Assembly (NCBI GenBank): GCA_937892835.1
Contig: CALBHM010000434.1
Location: 1 to 13,531, forward strand
Direction: 5' to 3'
DNA length: 13,531 nt
Source of the DNA: an uncultured Ruminococcus sp.
GTDB taxonomy: Bacteria; Bacillota; Clostridia; Oscillospirales; Acutalibacteraceae
Made by a program: the position numbers and the translations under genes. Each line of letters opens with the position of its first letter. The stretch's first letter is position 1. The notes beneath the pieces are model-generated. The model saw only the letters and a list, made by a program, of their open reading frames with translations. It made no database searches and was not told where the DNA came from. Positions 12,711 through 13,531 of the stretch are shown piece by piece.

Positions 12711-13531
12711 AATCGGAATAATCGAAATACTTGAACACATTAACCCTGCGTTATGTTCATATCAAGAGTGGGTAAATGTCGGTATGGCTCTCAAAGAGGA
12801 GGGCTATACCGTCAGCGTATGGGATGAATGGAGTAAAAACGATTGCAGATATCATGACGGCGAATGTGAAAGGAAATGGAGAACCTTTCAAGGAAATCAA
12901 AATCCCGTTACAGCCGGTACCATTTTTCAAATTGCAAAGGATCAAGGCTGGAAGCCGTCCTTTGAGGGCACGGAACTCGATTGGGATTCTGAAATAGGCA
13001 AGGATCGAGTAATTGATAAATCATGGGTCGAAAGCCGTGAACTGAACATTCCTGAACATTGGAATCCAGTTAAGCAACTTATTACATATCTTGAAACATT
13101 ATTTGACAGTACGGAAAATGTCGGATATGTAACTACCACATGGGAAAAGGACGGCAAATATCTTCCTACAAAAGGAAATTATGATCGAACGGCAGGAGAG
13201 CTTATTCAGGCATTAAACAACTGCAAAGGAGATATCGGCTCTGTTCTCGGAGATTACAGAGAAGAAGCGGGAGCGTGGATCAGGTTTAATCCGCTCGACG
13301 GAGAGGGTGTAAAAAACGACAATGTAACAGATTTTCGTTTTGCGCTTGTTGAATCGGATAACATGGAGCTTGAAATGCAAAACGCCCTTTTACACGAGCT
13401 TGAATTGCCTATTGCCGCACTTGTTTACAGCGGCGGAAAAAGCTTACATGCCATTGTCAGAATTGACGCTGCGGATTATTCCGAGTATCGAAAAAGAGTT
13501 GACTATCTTTATGCTAAATGCCAAAAGAACA
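12697..13531 (+). CDS. PriCT-domain primase protein, 3' end outside window
   Basis: ATG 12697 with AAGGAGG at 12681-12687 opens a frame that stays open to the window end (278 codons). It overlaps the helicase gene by 14 bp. The N-terminal part (about 8-85) resembles a PriCT domain: YQEWVNVGMALKEEGYTVSV and WDEWS, then CERKWRTFQGNQNPVTAGTI and FQIAKD. The later part (about 205-278) resembles an archaeo-eukaryotic-type primase core: FRFALVESDN with the acidic motif ESD, then SGGKSLHAIVRID with the conserved His, then RKRVDYLY. It probably primes element replication with the helicase. The missing C-terminus may hold a helicase or VirE/D5-like domain. At about 93-101 it contains ELDWDSEIGK, shared with the DUF669 protein. 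Confidence 0.85.
   Translation, partial: MQDGEIGIIEILEHINPALCSYQEWVNVGMALKEEGYTVSVWDEWSKNDCRYHDGECERKWRTFQGNQNPVTAGTIFQIAKDQGWKPSFEGTELDWDSEIGKDRVIDKSWVESRELNIPEHWNPVKQLITYLETLFDSTENVGYVTTTWEKDGKYLPTKGNYDRTAGELIQALNNCKGDIGSVLGDYREEAGAWIRFNPLDGEGVKNDNVTDFRFALVESDNMELEMQNALLHELELPIAALVYSGGKSLHAIVRIDAADYSEYRKRVDYLYAKCQKN

Larger units (their letters stand above)
3315..13531. mobile_element. Prophage or phage-like integrative element inserted in cotJC (left part)
   Basis: It begins at the cotJC junction with a large serine recombinase and continues through a CI/ImmA immunity operon facing a Cro-like gene, small early genes and a phage-type replication/recombination module (SMC-like ATPase, AAA_24, DUF669, DEAH helicase, primase). 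It runs past the window end. No capsid, tail, lysis or conjugation gene is visible here, so the prophage label is inferred from module content and order. Confidence 0.85.

Noticed and set aside
1..13531. tRNA genes, rRNA, CRISPR arrays, IS elements
   Set aside because: I saw no cloverleaf-like tRNA sequence, no regularly spaced repeat-spacer pattern and no transposase. The integration target is a protein gene rather than a tRNA.

Overview
The window looks like a low-to-mid GC, spore-forming member of the Clostridia (Oscillospiraceae/Lachnospiraceae-like; genus not determinable). The evidence is strong AGGAGG-type ribosome sites with occasional TTG starts, consensus TTGACA/TATAAT promoters, and a clostridial-type CotJC (manganese-catalase-like spore coat protein). 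It shows one end of an integrated prophage or phage-like element inserted in cotJC, with host sequence on the left (about 1-3314) and element on the right (about 3315 to beyond the window end).

Host side (1-3314): four rightward genes of unknown or loosely assigned function. They are a double-CxxC zinc-ribbon protein (5' end outside the window), a 108-aa protein, a secreted protein resembling a permuted papain/LRAT-NlpC fold with a perfect terminator overlapping its stop, and a 252-aa unknown. A bidirectional terminator separates them from the convergent 3' part of cotJC. The cotJC piece retains all expected metal-ligand motifs but lacks about the first 25-30 codons. It abuts, in the same frame, the stop codon of a large serine recombinase, so the recombination site lies inside the coat gene. 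This is the geometry of the sigK-skin and spsM-SPbeta systems, where a serine recombinase rebuilds a sporulation gene by excision.

Element side: leftward genes are the recombinase and an immunity operon (CI-like XRE repressor, ImmA/IrrE-type metallopeptidase with HELGH, and a membrane-anchored zinc-ribbon protein). Between recombinase and operon a good promoter and a wobble-dependent terminator on the + strand frame an approximately 80-nt candidate small RNA. The repressor faces a Cro-like XRE gene across two near-perfect sigma-A promoters, with three related 18-bp operator-like sequences. Rightward follow a second small XRE protein, small early proteins, and a tightly packed DNA-replication/recombination module: SMC/SbcC-like ATPase, AAA_24 (Sak4-like) ATPase, DUF669 protein, DEAH helicase and a PriCT/primase protein cut by the window end. 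A 45-aa gene with its own promoter and terminator points leftward inside this rightward region. No virion, lysis or conjugation genes are visible, so prophage versus other integrative element is inferred from the replication module only.

Most interesting points: (1) cotJC split by a serine-recombinase element, possibly a developmentally excised intervening element; (2) the candidate small RNA; (3) an LDWDSEI peptide shared by the DUF669 and primase proteins; (4) the third gene of the immunity operon, whose paired CxxC module resembles that of the host gene at the left edge.
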